DNA of 64,000 bases from Actinomycetes bacterium (GTDB lineage Bacteria > Actinomycetota > Actinomycetes > Propionibacteriales > Nocardioidaceae), in the NCBI GenBank assembly GCA_023460975.1, contig JAEWOG010000062.1, forward strand, positions 1-64,000. The letters are read 5' to 3'. The notes beneath the pieces were generated by a model, which was not told where the DNA came from, made no database searches, and saw only the letters and a program-made list of their open reading frames with translations. Shown in pieces: positions 33,858-41,201 of the stretch (the first letter of the stretch is position 1; each line of letters opens with the position of its first letter). A program made the position numbers and the translations under genes.

Positions 33858-33890
33858 GGCTGCCGGGAGCGCGAGAGCGGCGCGGGCACC

Positions 33891-34535
33891 TCACTGGCGC
33901 CCGAACGCCGCCTCCAACGTGGCGACCAAGCGGTCCAGGGCGCGAGCGCGCTCCTCGGGATCGCTGCTGCTCAGGCCGAGGACCGGGTCCAGGCCCGGAC
34001 GGTGGGGAGCCACCGCGATGTGGGGTAGCCACATCAACAGCAGCGCCTGCATCATCACCAGGTCGGCTCCCTCACGCAGCTGACCGGTGTCGCGTGCCAA
34101 CTCCGTGAGGGGCTCGATGACGGCCAGGTAGTGCGGATTGACCACGCCCCGGACCGCGGTGCGGGCGACCTCGTCGGGCTCGTGGTTGACGGCTGCCGTC
34201 ATCGCCAGCTCCGTGGGATGGGTGTGGAAGTAGGCCTCCCACCGCCCGATCATCACGCGTACGGCCGTGAAGAAGTCGGTGTCCCACGGCAGGTCGGCCA
34301 GTTGCTCCTCCATGTCCGCGCGCACCCGCAGGGTCGCGACCTCGCCCAGGTGGACGTACAGGCTCGCCTTGTCCTCGAAGTACTGGAACAGGCTGCCCTT
34401 CGCGACGCCTGCCTCACGCGCGATGGTGTTGAGGCTGGCGCCGGCGTAGCCGTGTCGTCCGAACTCGGCCTGCGCCGCCCTCAGCACGGCGGATCGGCGA
34501 GCCTGCGGCAGTCTGTCCCACGTCGGAGTCGGCAC
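33891..34535 (-). CDS. TetR-family transcriptional regulator
   Basis: The 214 residues begin with a TetR helix-turn-helix (AVLRAAQAEFGRHGYAGASLNTIAREAGVAKGSLFQYFEDKASLY, in pieces typical of the family) and a helical ligand/dimer domain. It lies between mca-associated genes and the secreted PKD protein, and the next upstream gene is on the same strand 25 bases away. The target and ligand cannot be inferred. The start used is GTG at 34535. Confidence 0.9.
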   Translation of the reverse strand: MPTPTWDRLPQARRSAVLRAAQAEFGRHGYAGASLNTIAREAGVAKGSLFQYFEDKASLYVHLGEVATLRVRADMEEQLADLPWDTDFFTAVRVMIGRWEAYFHTHPTELAMTAAVNHEPDEVARTAVRGVVNPHYLAVIEPLTELARDTGQLREGADLVMMQALLLMWLPHIAVAPHRPGLDPVLGLSSSDPEERARALDRLVATLEAAFGRQ

Positions 34536-34559
34536 GCAGGCATCGTGGCACAGGCCGAC

Positions 34560-36428
34560 TCAGCGAACCACCCTGAGTACGACCTTGCGGCTGCGGCCCT
34601 TGCCGGCGGCCGTCGTGGCGTACGCGACGACCTTGTACTTGCCCGGCTTGAGCTTCTTGCCGCCCACCTTCGCGGTGATCTTGAGCAGCGTCGTCCCGCC
34701 GCGCAGATTGCGGGTCACCACCGCGTACACCTTCGGCTTCTTCTTGCCCTTGCGCGCCTTCTTGGGGGTGAACGTGAGCGTCACCTTGGCCGCGGAGGAG
34801 AGGGTGATCTTGGCCTTGACCCGCGTCTGCTTGCGGGTGCCGCGCAGCTTGAGCACCCGCGGCTTGAGCTTGAAGGCGGTCACGTCGGAGGTGCCCACGA
34901 CCTCCACCCGCGTCGTCTGCCGGGAGGTGTTGCCGAAGGCGTCGGTCGCCGTCACGGTGACGGTGTGGGTCCCCGCCGTCGACCAGACGTGGCTGGGCGC
35001 AGTGCCCGTGCCAGCGGCGCCGTCGGAGAAGTTCCACGTCACCTCAGAGACCTCGGACCACGCGTCGCTGATCGCGGCGGAGAAGTCGGAGGGTGCACCC
35101 ACGGCGCCCGTGCTCGGTGCCACCAGGTCAGCGATCGAGGGCCCGGCGCCGTCCAGCACCGCCACGTTGCCGCGGGCCGTGGCGCCCGTGCCGCTGGTCC
35201 AGCCGACGAGAGCATCGCCCGTCGGGCTCTGCGCGAGGTGGACCTGCGTGGCCGCGGTGCTCGGGTCGGAGCGTACTTCCGCGGCGCTCCACGCCGCCCC
35301 GGCCGCGCGGCGTGAGGTGAGGGCGGCCGAGGTCCCTCCCGCAGGCCCAGCCCAGGCCACGGTCGCGTTGCCGGCCGCGTCGACTCCGCCCAGCGGGAAC
35401 TCCGTCGCCGGAGTCGTCGACAGCGTCTGCGGTGCGTCCCAGACCCCGTCCGGGCGACGAGCGGCCGCCACCGGGAGGTAGCTGCCGGAGACGTCCTGCA
35501 GGAAGGGGACCACGACGGTGCCGTCGTCGCCGATCGCCGCCGAATCGCCGTCGGCGGGAACCCCCGCGGGCGAGAGCGTCTGGGCGGCCGTCCACGCGCC
35601 GCCGCGTCGGACGACGGCGTGGACGGTGGAGACGCCGCCCACGGGGCGGACGAACTCGACCACTGCGTCGCCGTGGTTGTTGACGTCGGTCGCCACGAAT
35701 GCGCCGCCGGAAGCGTACGGGGCGGTGAGGGGGTTCGGGGGCAGCCATGCGGCCTCGGGCGCTCGGACCGAGGCACTGACGGTGTAGTTGGTGCCGTCGC
35801 CGGAGTGCTCCCACGCAGCCACGGCGTGCCCGGAGCCGGCCACCGAGAGGCGAGGGCGGGCGGCCGAGCCCGACCCGGAGATGCTGGTGGGCATCGACCA
35901 CGCGCCGCCCGCGGGCCGGCTGGTGGCCTGGATGCGATTGCCGTCGGAGAAGACGACGAGCGCGGTGCCAGTCCCGTCGACGCCCACGTGCGGCTCCAGC
36001 GCGGTGGTGGCCGCGCCGCTCACGAGCTCACTGCCGGACCACGCCCCGCCGGGGGGCCGTACGGCAGCCACCGCCTGCTGGTTGGAGCCGTTGGCGACCA
36101 GCCAGACGGCCACCGCGGTGCCGTCGGCGCCGATGGCCACATCGGGCTGGCCACTGGACTGACCGACCGCGCTGATTGTCTGGGGTGCGCTCCAGCCGCC
36201 TCCGGGCGTACGCGTGCTGGCCAGCACGGACGCCGGGACTCCGGGCGTCATCCCGACGGCCACGGCGTCGCCCCGCGCGTTGAGGGCGACGTCGAAGAGC
36301 GTCTGAGCAGACGCCCCGAGGCCGGTGGCCGGAAGCCAGGTCGGAGCCGCCTGCACTGGCCCGCTCACGCCGATCAGGGCGAGGGCGAGCGTGGCGACGG
36401 TGGCGGAGCGAAGGGGGAGGCGGCGCAT
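34560..36428 (-). CDS. Secreted PKD-domain repeat protein
   Basis: The 622-residue protein has a signal peptide ending near GPVQAAP and then about ten degenerate repeats in which a Trp-Ser-x-Pro-Gln unit (GWSAPQTIS, GVWDAPQTLS) alternates with DGTxVAVW-type strands, suggesting a beta-propeller. A PKD domain follows (VTWNFSDGAAGTG, AGTHTVTVTATDAFGN), then a Lys-rich beta domain similar in composition to the end of the subtilase (LKPGKYKVVAYATTAAG). No anchor is visible. It probably acts outside the cell; function is unknown. Confidence 0.75.
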   Translation of the reverse strand: MRRLPLRSATVATLALALIGVSGPVQAAPTWLPATGLGASAQTLFDVALNARGDAVAVGMTPGVPASVLASTRTPGGGWSAPQTISAVGQSSGQPDVAIGADGTAVAVWLVANGSNQQAVAAVRPPGGAWSGSELVSGAATTALEPHVGVDGTGTALVVFSDGNRIQATSRPAGGAWSMPTSISGSGSAARPRLSVAGSGHAVAAWEHSGDGTNYTVSASVRAPEAAWLPPNPLTAPYASGGAFVATDVNNHGDAVVEFVRPVGGVSTVHAVVRRGGAWTAAQTLSPAGVPADGDSAAIGDDGTVVVPFLQDVSGSYLPVAAARRPDGVWDAPQTLSTTPATEFPLGGVDAAGNATVAWAGPAGGTSAALTSRRAAGAAWSAAEVRSDPSTAATQVHLAQSPTGDALVGWTSGTGATARGNVAVLDGAGPSIADLVAPSTGAVGAPSDFSAAISDAWSEVSEVTWNFSDGAAGTGTAPSHVWSTAGTHTVTVTATDAFGNTSRQTTRVEVVGTSDVTAFKLKPRVLKLRGTRKQTRVKAKITLSSAAKVTLTFTPKKARKGKKKPKVYAVVTRNLRGGTTLLKITAKVGGKKLKPGKYKVVAYATTAAGKGRSRKVVLRVVR

Positions 36429-36517
36429 GTGAACTCCACGGATGCAGCGGCACGCCCCTGCGGCGCGCCGCAGGGGCTCCTACCCCCGGGCGCGCCGCCG
36501 AAACCACCGCGTACGGC

Positions 36518-37549
36518 TCAGGAGGCCGCGGTCCCGGGGAACAGCTGGTGCAGCAGGTCCGCCATCGTGATGACACCGAGCACGAGGCCGTCCTCGATGA
36601 CCAGCACCAGGTGGTTGGCCGCGTGCCGCATCTGGGCGATGGCCTCGTAGACCGTGGTCGTCGCCGCCATCGAGCCCACCGGGCGCAGGACGGACTGGAT
36701 GCCCGAATCCTCCGGCAGGGCCAGAGTGTCGCGTACGTGCACCATGCCGAGCAGGTCGGGAGCGTCCGTGGTGCCGCCGGGGGAGCGGTCCACCAGGATC
36801 CGCAGGTGCCCCGACCGGCGCGACAGCGCCTGCACCTGGGCGACGTCGGCGGTCGGCGGGACGACCGTGAGCGGCGCCCGGCGCACGATGTCACCCAGCG
36901 TCATGGTCTCGAGGTCGATGGCGCCCGCGATGGAGCGCGACTGGCTGGCGTCGAGGGCCCCCACGTTCGCGGAGTGCTCCACCAGATGGCGCAGCGCCGC
37001 CGGGTCCTGGCCGGAGGAGAGGGTGTCGGTGGCCTGGACCCCGACCCGACGCAGGCACCAGTTCGCGGCCTCGTTCATCCAGCGCAGGATCGGGCGGGTG
37101 AGCCACATGAAGGCGCGCATCGGCAGCGCCAGCATGATGGCCGAGCGCTCGGGGTGGGCGATCGCCCACGACTTGGGGGCCATCTCGCCGACGACGAGGT
37201 GCAGGAACGTCACCACCACCAGGGCGAGCACGAAACCGACCGCATCGGCGATCCACAGCGCCCAGCCCCAGTCCTCGAACACGGGCGTCAGCCAGTGGTG
37301 CACCGCCGGCTTCGTGATCGCACCCAGCGCCAGGGTGCAGACCGTGATGCCCAGTTGGGACCCGGCCAGCAGCAAGGTCAGCTCGTTGGCCGAACGCAGG
37401 GCGGCGCGGGCAGAACGGCTGGTCGTCGCGGCGTCCTCGATGCGGTGTCGCCGCGCCGCGATGAGCGCGAACTCGACGGCCACGAAGAATGCGCTCAGCG
37501 CGATGATCACGACGGTGGCCAGTGCCACGAACACGGGGCTCTCCATCAT
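36518..37549 (-). CDS. CNNM-domain/CBS-pair membrane protein (CorC/HlyC-related)
   Basis: The 343 residues have a CNNM transmembrane domain (FFVAVEFALIAARRHRIEDA, VVGEMAPKSWAIAHPE) and a cytosolic CBS pair ending in EDGLVLGVITMADLLHQLF. Related proteins act in Mg/Co homeostasis. No CorC_HlyC C-terminal domain is seen. It follows a second CNNM gene with an ATGA overlap; two adjacent CNNM genes of unequal length are common in actinobacteria and may form heterodimers. Confidence 0.88.
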   Translation of the reverse strand: MMESPVFVALATVVIIALSAFFVAVEFALIAARRHRIEDAATTSRSARAALRSANELTLLLAGSQLGITVCTLALGAITKPAVHHWLTPVFEDWGWALWIADAVGFVLALVVVTFLHLVVGEMAPKSWAIAHPERSAIMLALPMRAFMWLTRPILRWMNEAANWCLRRVGVQATDTLSSGQDPAALRHLVEHSANVGALDASQSRSIAGAIDLETMTLGDIVRRAPLTVVPPTADVAQVQALSRRSGHLRILVDRSPGGTTDAPDLLGMVHVRDTLALPEDSGIQSVLRPVGSMAATTTVYEAIAQMRHAANHLVLVIEDGLVLGVITMADLLHQLFPGTAAS

Positions 37550-38943
37550 CGCTCGTCCTCCTCGTGGGACGCGTCGGCCTCGGCGGCCGTGTCGGCTGGC
37601 ACCACTTCGATCCGTACGCGATCGGGCACGTGGTCGGCGATCTCCAGCACCTCGATCCGGGCGTGGACGGGGATCGACTCGTCAGGATCGGCCCACTGGC
37701 CCGGGTCGGGCGGCAGCGGAACGTCCACGACCGTGCCCACCTGGGGGAACCGGCCGTGGAAGGCGATGACGAGGCCGGACACCGTCTCGTAGTCACCCTC
37801 GGGAAGCTCGTGGCCGATCGCCCGCGACGCCTCGTCGAGGTGGACCGATCCGGGAGTGATCCAGACCCCCGGCTCGTCCTCCTCGACGTCGGGCGTGGAC
37901 GGGTCGTCGTGCTCGTCGGTGATCTCACCGACGAGTTCCTCGGCGAGATCCTCGACGGTGAGGACGCCCGCGAAGCCGCCGTGCTCGTCGAGGACGCAGG
38001 CGAGCTGGTTGCGCGTACGGGACAGGTCGCGTGCCGCGTCGGGCAACAGCATGAGCGTGGGCAGCAGGAGCGCCTCTCGGGCGATCTCGCCCGCCGTGGT
38101 GGCATCCGCGTCGCCGGTGAACGCGAGGACGTCGATGAGGTGCACGACGCCGACGATGCGCTCGTCGGCGTCCAGGACGGGGTAGCGCGAGTGGCCGCCG
38201 GCCATCTCGGCACGCAACTCGGTGATGGTCAGCGAGCTCGGCACCGTGTCCACGCGAACGCGCGGGATCATGGCGTGCTCGACGTCCTCGGAGGGGAAGT
38301 CGAGCATGCGGTCGAGCAGCACCGACAGTTCCTCGGGCAGGTCGCCCGCGGCTCGCGACTCGGCCACGATGTGCTCCAGGTCCCGGGCGGTCGCGGAGTG
38401 CTCGACGTCGTGGACGGGCTCGATGCGCAGGGCGCGCAGGAGCAGGTTGGACGACTGGTCGAAGATCCAGATCAGCCAGCCGAACACCTTGAGGTAGATC
38501 AGCGTCGAGGTGGCCAGGAAGCGTGCGACCGGCTCGGGCCGGGAGATGGCGAGGTTCTTGGGGAACAGCTCGCCGAAGACCATCTGCACCCCGGTCGACA
38601 GGACCAGTGCGAGGACCGTCCCGACGGCGATTCCGACGCCCTGGGAGACCCCGACACCCCCGAGCAGGGAGCCCAGGGACTCACCGACGAGCGGCTCGGC
38701 CACGTACCCGACGAGCAGGCCGGTGACCGTGATGCCGAGTTGCGCGCCCGAGAGCATGAATGACGTACGGCTGGTCACCTTGAGCGTGCGGCGGGCGCCG
38801 GGATCGCCGCTCGCCGCGGCGGCGTTGAGGCGCGAGCGGTCGACCGCCATGTAGGCGAACTCCTGGGCCACGAAGTAGCCCGTGACGGCGGTGATCGCGA
38901 GGATCACGACCAGGCCCAGCAGGAGGGACACGACGTCGGTCAC
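37546..38943 (-). CDS. CNNM/CBS/CorC_HlyC membrane protein (hemolysin-family, Mg/Co efflux-like)
   Basis: The 465 residues comprise the CNNM membrane domain (GYFVAQEFAYMAVDRSRLNAA, VFGELFPKNLAISRPE), a CBS pair (VDTVPSSLTITELRAE, DEHGGFAGVLTVEDLAEELVGEI) and a CorC_HlyC domain near the C-terminus (HELPEGDYETVSGLVIA). It is the longer partner of the two-gene CNNM operon. GTG at 38943 follows an AGGAGGCAG ribosome site, and a leader of over 100 bases precedes it. Confidence 0.92.
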   Translation of the reverse strand: MTDVVSLLLGLVVILAITAVTGYFVAQEFAYMAVDRSRLNAAAASGDPGARRTLKVTSRTSFMLSGAQLGITVTGLLVGYVAEPLVGESLGSLLGGVGVSQGVGIAVGTVLALVLSTGVQMVFGELFPKNLAISRPEPVARFLATSTLIYLKVFGWLIWIFDQSSNLLLRALRIEPVHDVEHSATARDLEHIVAESRAAGDLPEELSVLLDRMLDFPSEDVEHAMIPRVRVDTVPSSLTITELRAEMAGGHSRYPVLDADERIVGVVHLIDVLAFTGDADATTAGEIAREALLLPTLMLLPDAARDLSRTRNQLACVLDEHGGFAGVLTVEDLAEELVGEITDEHDDPSTPDVEEDEPGVWITPGSVHLDEASRAIGHELPEGDYETVSGLVIAFHGRFPQVGTVVDVPLPPDPGQWADPDESIPVHARIEVLEIADHVPDRVRIEVVPADTAAEADASHEEDER

Positions 38944-39105
38944 CGCTGCCTCCTGGTGATCGTGGCGCTGAGGCCGGGATCAGGGGACAGCGGGCAACTA
39001 CTTTGAGGGTCCATGGCTCTTTCGCTAGGGATCGGCTGCGCTCGTGCGCGGTCGACGGGTCAACGCGGGAGACGAAAGAATAGTTCCCCTCTCGGGTTTC
39101 GTCAC
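38944..39105 (-). promoter_or_regulatory. Promoter and long leader of the CNNM operon
   Basis: The minus strand has GTGACG (39100-39105), a 17-base spacer and TATTCT (39077-39082), a good housekeeping promoter. The predicted leader from about 39070 to the GTG is about 127 nt. I compared it by eye with M-box and yybP-ykoY Mn riboswitch patterns and did not recognise either. No gene lies in 38944-39230. Confidence 0.5.
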
Positions 39106-39128
39106 CACTGACGAGCGCCCGCCCACCC

Positions 39129-39202
39129 CATGTAAAGCGGGGTTATCACTTCTTGTGCATGCTTGTGACGGCGCGCCAGTAGCGATAACCCCGCTTTACA
39201 TG
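39129..39202. repeat. Long inverted repeat with 19-bp perfect arms
   Basis: CATGTAAAGCGGGGTTATC (39129-39147) and its exact complement (39184-39202) flank a 36-base spacer that contains GTGCATGC. Outer C and G runs can extend the stem with one bulge. It lies between the divergent-facing CNNM leader and the end of the YhgE/Pip gene, outside coding DNA. The arms are A/T-rich relative to the genome and resemble ends of a MITE or a recombination site, but nothing identifiable is inside. Confidence 0.88.
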
Positions 39203-39230
39203 AGGGGTGCTGGCGGGCTGGCTGGCCGGG

Positions 39231-41189
39231 TCAGGCCACGATGGCGTCGGGGTCCTCCTCGACGGGATCGGCTGCTGGACCCCTGCGGCTCCCGACCACC
39301 AAGGACACGACCAGCGCCACCCCACCCCACGCCAGCAGTACGGCGATGTCGCCGGCCAGACGCATCGAGGGGGCGCCGTACATGATCAACCGCAGACCAT
39401 CGACGGCGTACGACATCGGCAGCACGTGGTGCAGCCAGTGCAGCGGAGTCGGGATCGTCTGCCACGGGAAGGTGCCCCCGGCCGTGACCAGCTGCAGCAC
39501 CATCAGCACCAGCGCCAGGAACTGGCCCGGCTGGCCCAGCGCGAGGGTGAAGGCGTGCACGATGGCGACGAACACCACAGCCAGCAGGACCAGGAACAAC
39601 CACGTGGCGAGCAGGTTCACCGGCGCGATGCCCACGCCGAACGCCACGACGAGCACGACGAGGGACGCCTGCGCGGCGCCGAGCAGCGCGGCAGGAAGCC
39701 AGCCCGCCAGTGCCGCACGCCAGCCGTGGACCTTCTCGCCATCGCGCCCCGAGATGCGGGTGCGCAGGACGATGAAGAGCACGTACGCGCCGATCCAGGT
39801 CGCCAGGGACAGGAAGAACGGGGCCAACCCGTCGCCGTACGAGCGCGCCTCGGCCTGGGAGATGTCTCGGACGTCGACGGGGTCGGCGACGGTGTCGGCG
39901 ATGCGTTGACGCAACTCGCTGTCGGTGCGAGGCACCTGGGCCACCCCGTCCCGCAACCCGTCGCGCAGGTGCCCGGCGCCGGTGGTCAAGGTGCCCAGGC
40001 CGGTCCGCAGTTGCCGCGCCCCGGCCGCCAGGTCGGCGCTCCCGGTCGCGAGCCGCCCGGCGCCGCGGCTGAGTTCGTTGGCGCCGGAGTGTGCTCGATC
40101 GACGCCCGCGACGAGGTCGGGGGTGGCGTCGGCCAGCGCACGGTTGCCGTCCGCAACCTGGCGCGCACCCCGCGCGAGCCGGGAGAGGTCGCCCGAGACG
40201 CCGCCCACCCTCGTGTCCGCGGCGATCAGGCGATCGCCCAGGCGGTCGAAGGCGCGCAGGACCACGCTCTGGGCCTGGGCGTCGAGGCCCTGAGCGGTCA
40301 TCGCTGCGACGAGATCTGCCCGGTTGGCCTCGTGGCCGGTGCGGACGTCGTGGACGATCTGCGCGGCCTTCTCGCCGGTGGCGGCGATCCGGGCGTTGCC
40401 GTCGGCGACCTGGTCGGCGCCGTCGGCGAGCTTGCGCGCCTTCTTCGGCAGGGACCGTACGGCCTGCTCGAGATCGCCGAGGCCGGAGGCCAGCGTGTCG
40501 CTGCCATCGCGCAGTTGGACCGACCCGTCGCGCAACTGGCGCGCCCCGTCTGCCAGGTCGGTGCCGCCGTCGCGGGCCTCGGCCAGCCCGTCGTGGAGCT
40601 CCTCTGCCCCCTCCTCGGCTTCCTGCATGCCGGCGCGTACGTCGGCGATGCCCAGCAGGAACTGGGTGGTCGCCTCCGCCGAGACGCGCTCGGCGATCGC
40701 GTCGCGCACCTTGCTGGTGACCGTGTTGGCGATCGTGGTCGACAGGTAGGAGTTGGCGTCGTTGGTGACCATCCGCAGCGTCGCCTGCCGGGGGTCCCTG
40801 CCGGCACTGCTGCTCAGCGCGGAGGAGAAGTCCTCGCCGATGACCAGCGCAAAGTCGTAGGTGCCGTCCGCGACGCCGGCGCGTGCCTGGGCCGGGTCCA
40901 CCCGGTGCCAGTCGAAGTCGCCCGAGTCGAGGAGTTCCTCGGCCACCTCGTTGCCGGCCTCGAGTCGCTCCCCGTCCGCGCCCGTGGCGCCGGTGTCGGT
41001 GACCACGAGCGCCGCGGGGACCCGGTTGAGCGCCGCGTACGGGTCGTGGTTGGCGTAGAGGTACAGCCCGCCGTAGATCGTCGGGATCAGCACCAGCGCG
41101 ATGATCGTGATCGCGCCCATCGGGGTGGACAGGTGTCGGCGGATCTCGCGCAGGGCGAGGCGCAGCGAGGTGGGGGTGCGCACACTCAT
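39231..41189 (-). CDS. YhgE/Pip family membrane protein (first of pair)
   Basis: The 652 residues start with one membrane helix (MGAITIIALVLIPTIYGGLYLY), then a long extracytoplasmic region rich in xxxLxxG heptads (ARQLRDGSVQLRDGSDTLASGL-like runs), and end with five to six helices like ABC-2 permeases. YhgE/Pip proteins are related to EsaA and phage-infection protein and are proposed to export or anchor envelope factors. TAATCT lies 6 bases before ATG 41189, so it may be transcribed independently although it sits downstream of the second YhgE gene. Confidence 0.88.
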   Translation of the reverse strand: MSVRTPTSLRLALREIRRHLSTPMGAITIIALVLIPTIYGGLYLYANHDPYAALNRVPAALVVTDTGATGADGERLEAGNEVAEELLDSGDFDWHRVDPAQARAGVADGTYDFALVIGEDFSSALSSSAGRDPRQATLRMVTNDANSYLSTTIANTVTSKVRDAIAERVSAEATTQFLLGIADVRAGMQEAEEGAEELHDGLAEARDGGTDLADGARQLRDGSVQLRDGSDTLASGLGDLEQAVRSLPKKARKLADGADQVADGNARIAATGEKAAQIVHDVRTGHEANRADLVAAMTAQGLDAQAQSVVLRAFDRLGDRLIAADTRVGGVSGDLSRLARGARQVADGNRALADATPDLVAGVDRAHSGANELSRGAGRLATGSADLAAGARQLRTGLGTLTTGAGHLRDGLRDGVAQVPRTDSELRQRIADTVADPVDVRDISQAEARSYGDGLAPFFLSLATWIGAYVLFIVLRTRISGRDGEKVHGWRAALAGWLPAALLGAAQASLVVLVVAFGVGIAPVNLLATWLFLVLLAVVFVAIVHAFTLALGQPGQFLALVLMVLQLVTAGGTFPWQTIPTPLHWLHHVLPMSYAVDGLRLIMYGAPSMRLAGDIAVLLAWGGVALVVSLVVGSRRGPAADPVEEDPDAIVA

Positions 41190-41195
41190 GGGTCG

Positions 41196-41201
41196 AGATT
41201 A
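41196..41201 (-). promoter_or_regulatory. Leaderless -10 element of the first YhgE/Pip gene
   Basis: TAATCT on the minus strand followed by 6 bases and ATG. It overlaps the end of the second YhgE gene, whose stop begins at 41199. Confidence 0.45.

Noticed and set aside
39129..39202. Simple transcription terminator
   Set aside because: The 36-base spacer and A/T-rich 19-bp arms differ from the compact GC hairpins used as terminators elsewhere in the window, though it cannot be fully excluded.
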